A stretch of DNA of 31,404 bases, taken from assembly GCA_032718475.1 (NCBI GenBank), contig JAUCBJ010006925.1:1-31404 (forward strand), read 5' to 3'. Shown here piece by piece: positions 30,759 to 31,404 of this stretch. A program made the translations under genes and the position numbers. Under the pieces are notes generated by a model. It had not been told where the DNA came from. It did not search any database and saw only the letters and a program-made list of their open reading frames with translations. Each line of letters begins with the position of its first letter. The first letter of the stretch is position 1. This stretch comes from Nemertoderma westbladi. Lineage: Eukaryota; Xenacoelomorpha; Nemertodermatida; Nemertodermatidae.

Positions 30759-31404
30759 TGTCTTTTGTACTCACATCATACCATCACTCACTCTGTAGCC
30801 AATATGTCATCCTCTATTGTTACTCTCACTTATTGTGTTACATATTATCTCCTACAGTATTCTCGTTTATCAGTTTAGGATTACTTCACTCACAATAGTG
30901 TCACCCTCCTCCCTCCTCCTCCCTTCTCCTTAGTGGTTGAGCCAGAATTTTTATTTTCGCTTTCATTCTTTAGAAACTTTAGAATATTTACAACCTTATA
31001 AGTGATTTGTTGGTACCAATAGATAGCTGGCCATACAAGGATTCTAAATATGTTAAAACATGTGAATTTGGTTGGGAAATACTTAATATAGGGGCATTCG
31101 AATGTTGCATTCAAAAGTTTGCTTCCTATGCAGGCCATTTATTATATTTAATAAATTACCATATTCTGGAACATTTTGATTATCACATACTTAGCTGGGC
31201 AACAATCCAATACCTCTTTAATCATGCTATTGTATAGATATAAATAAAATTATACTACATAAATAAAATGTTCTAGAATATGGTGCTTTATGGGATGGGT
31301 AAAGAGTATATGGAAACTCTCAGCTTTGCGAAATCCGCCCGCACAGCCCTGAGATAATAATAAAATAATAAAATTGCACTTATAGAGCGCCAAATCTACA
31401 TTAC
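30759..31404. other. AT-rich end of window, no gene recognised
   Basis: Short frames at 30890-31138 (minus) and 31007-31237 (plus) overlap each other and show no domain. The only structure is an inverted repeat: ACCATATTCTGGAACATTTT at 31158-31177 against its reverse complement, with one mismatch, at 31265-31284. Confidence 0.5.
31158..31284. repeat. 20-bp inverted repeat with an 87-bp loop
   Basis: The arms are 31158-31177 and 31265-31284 with 19 of 20 bases paired. It could be the two ends of a tiny foldback element or chance structure in AT-rich DNA. Confidence 0.5.

Overview
The window is nuclear DNA of an animal, most likely an invertebrate. It holds intronless metazoan-type retroelement genes (BEL/Pao, Gypsy-like, RTE-like LINEs), a TTAA-flanked piggyBac-like element, a long AT-rich satellite and one host-type gene with a fibrinogen C-terminal domain. 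No species can be named from the sequence. Almost everything is repeat-derived, and most coding regions are broken.

Layout. 1-471 is the tail of a Gypsy-like pol, followed by a short LTR candidate (521-719). 1233-1605 is a decayed LINE reverse transcriptase on the minus strand. 2171-5475 is about 143 copies of a 23-bp satellite with visible higher-order structure. 5879-21315 is one very long LTR retrotransposon of BEL/Pao type. Its LTRs are 781 and 786 bp and about 97% alike by eye. Its flanks, CGGTT and CGGTG, match at 4 of 5 bases as a target-site duplication. Inside, in order, are a charged Gag-like region, a DUF1759 capsid-like domain, a CCHC knuckle, an aspartic protease, reverse transcriptase (RT) with a 9-residue repeat expansion, RNase H, and an integrase with a DUF5641 tail. 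A 5'-truncated LINE (copy 1) follows, then a second, Gag-like reading frame (17436-19655) ending in three CCHC zinc knuckles. That frame has five in-frame stops but no frame change.

Beyond the element lies a probable type II membrane fibrinogen-domain protein (about 21567-23335). LINE copy 2 (23489-27230, minus strand) has a 14-bp exact target-site duplication and an internal 60-bp inversion. LINE copy 3 (28197-28966) is short and lies between exact 165-bp direct repeats. A 1.5-kb piggyBac-like non-autonomous element (29218-30754) contains five copies of a 162-bp repeat. The last 650 bases hold nothing recognisable except an inverted repeat.

In the LTR element, gag/protease/RT/integrase would form the replication polyprotein. 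The second frame sits where other retroelements carry env, but it looks like a nucleic-acid-binding Gag. This is the most unusual arrangement in the window. The fibrinogen-domain gene appears independent and is now boxed in by the LTR element and LINE copy 2.
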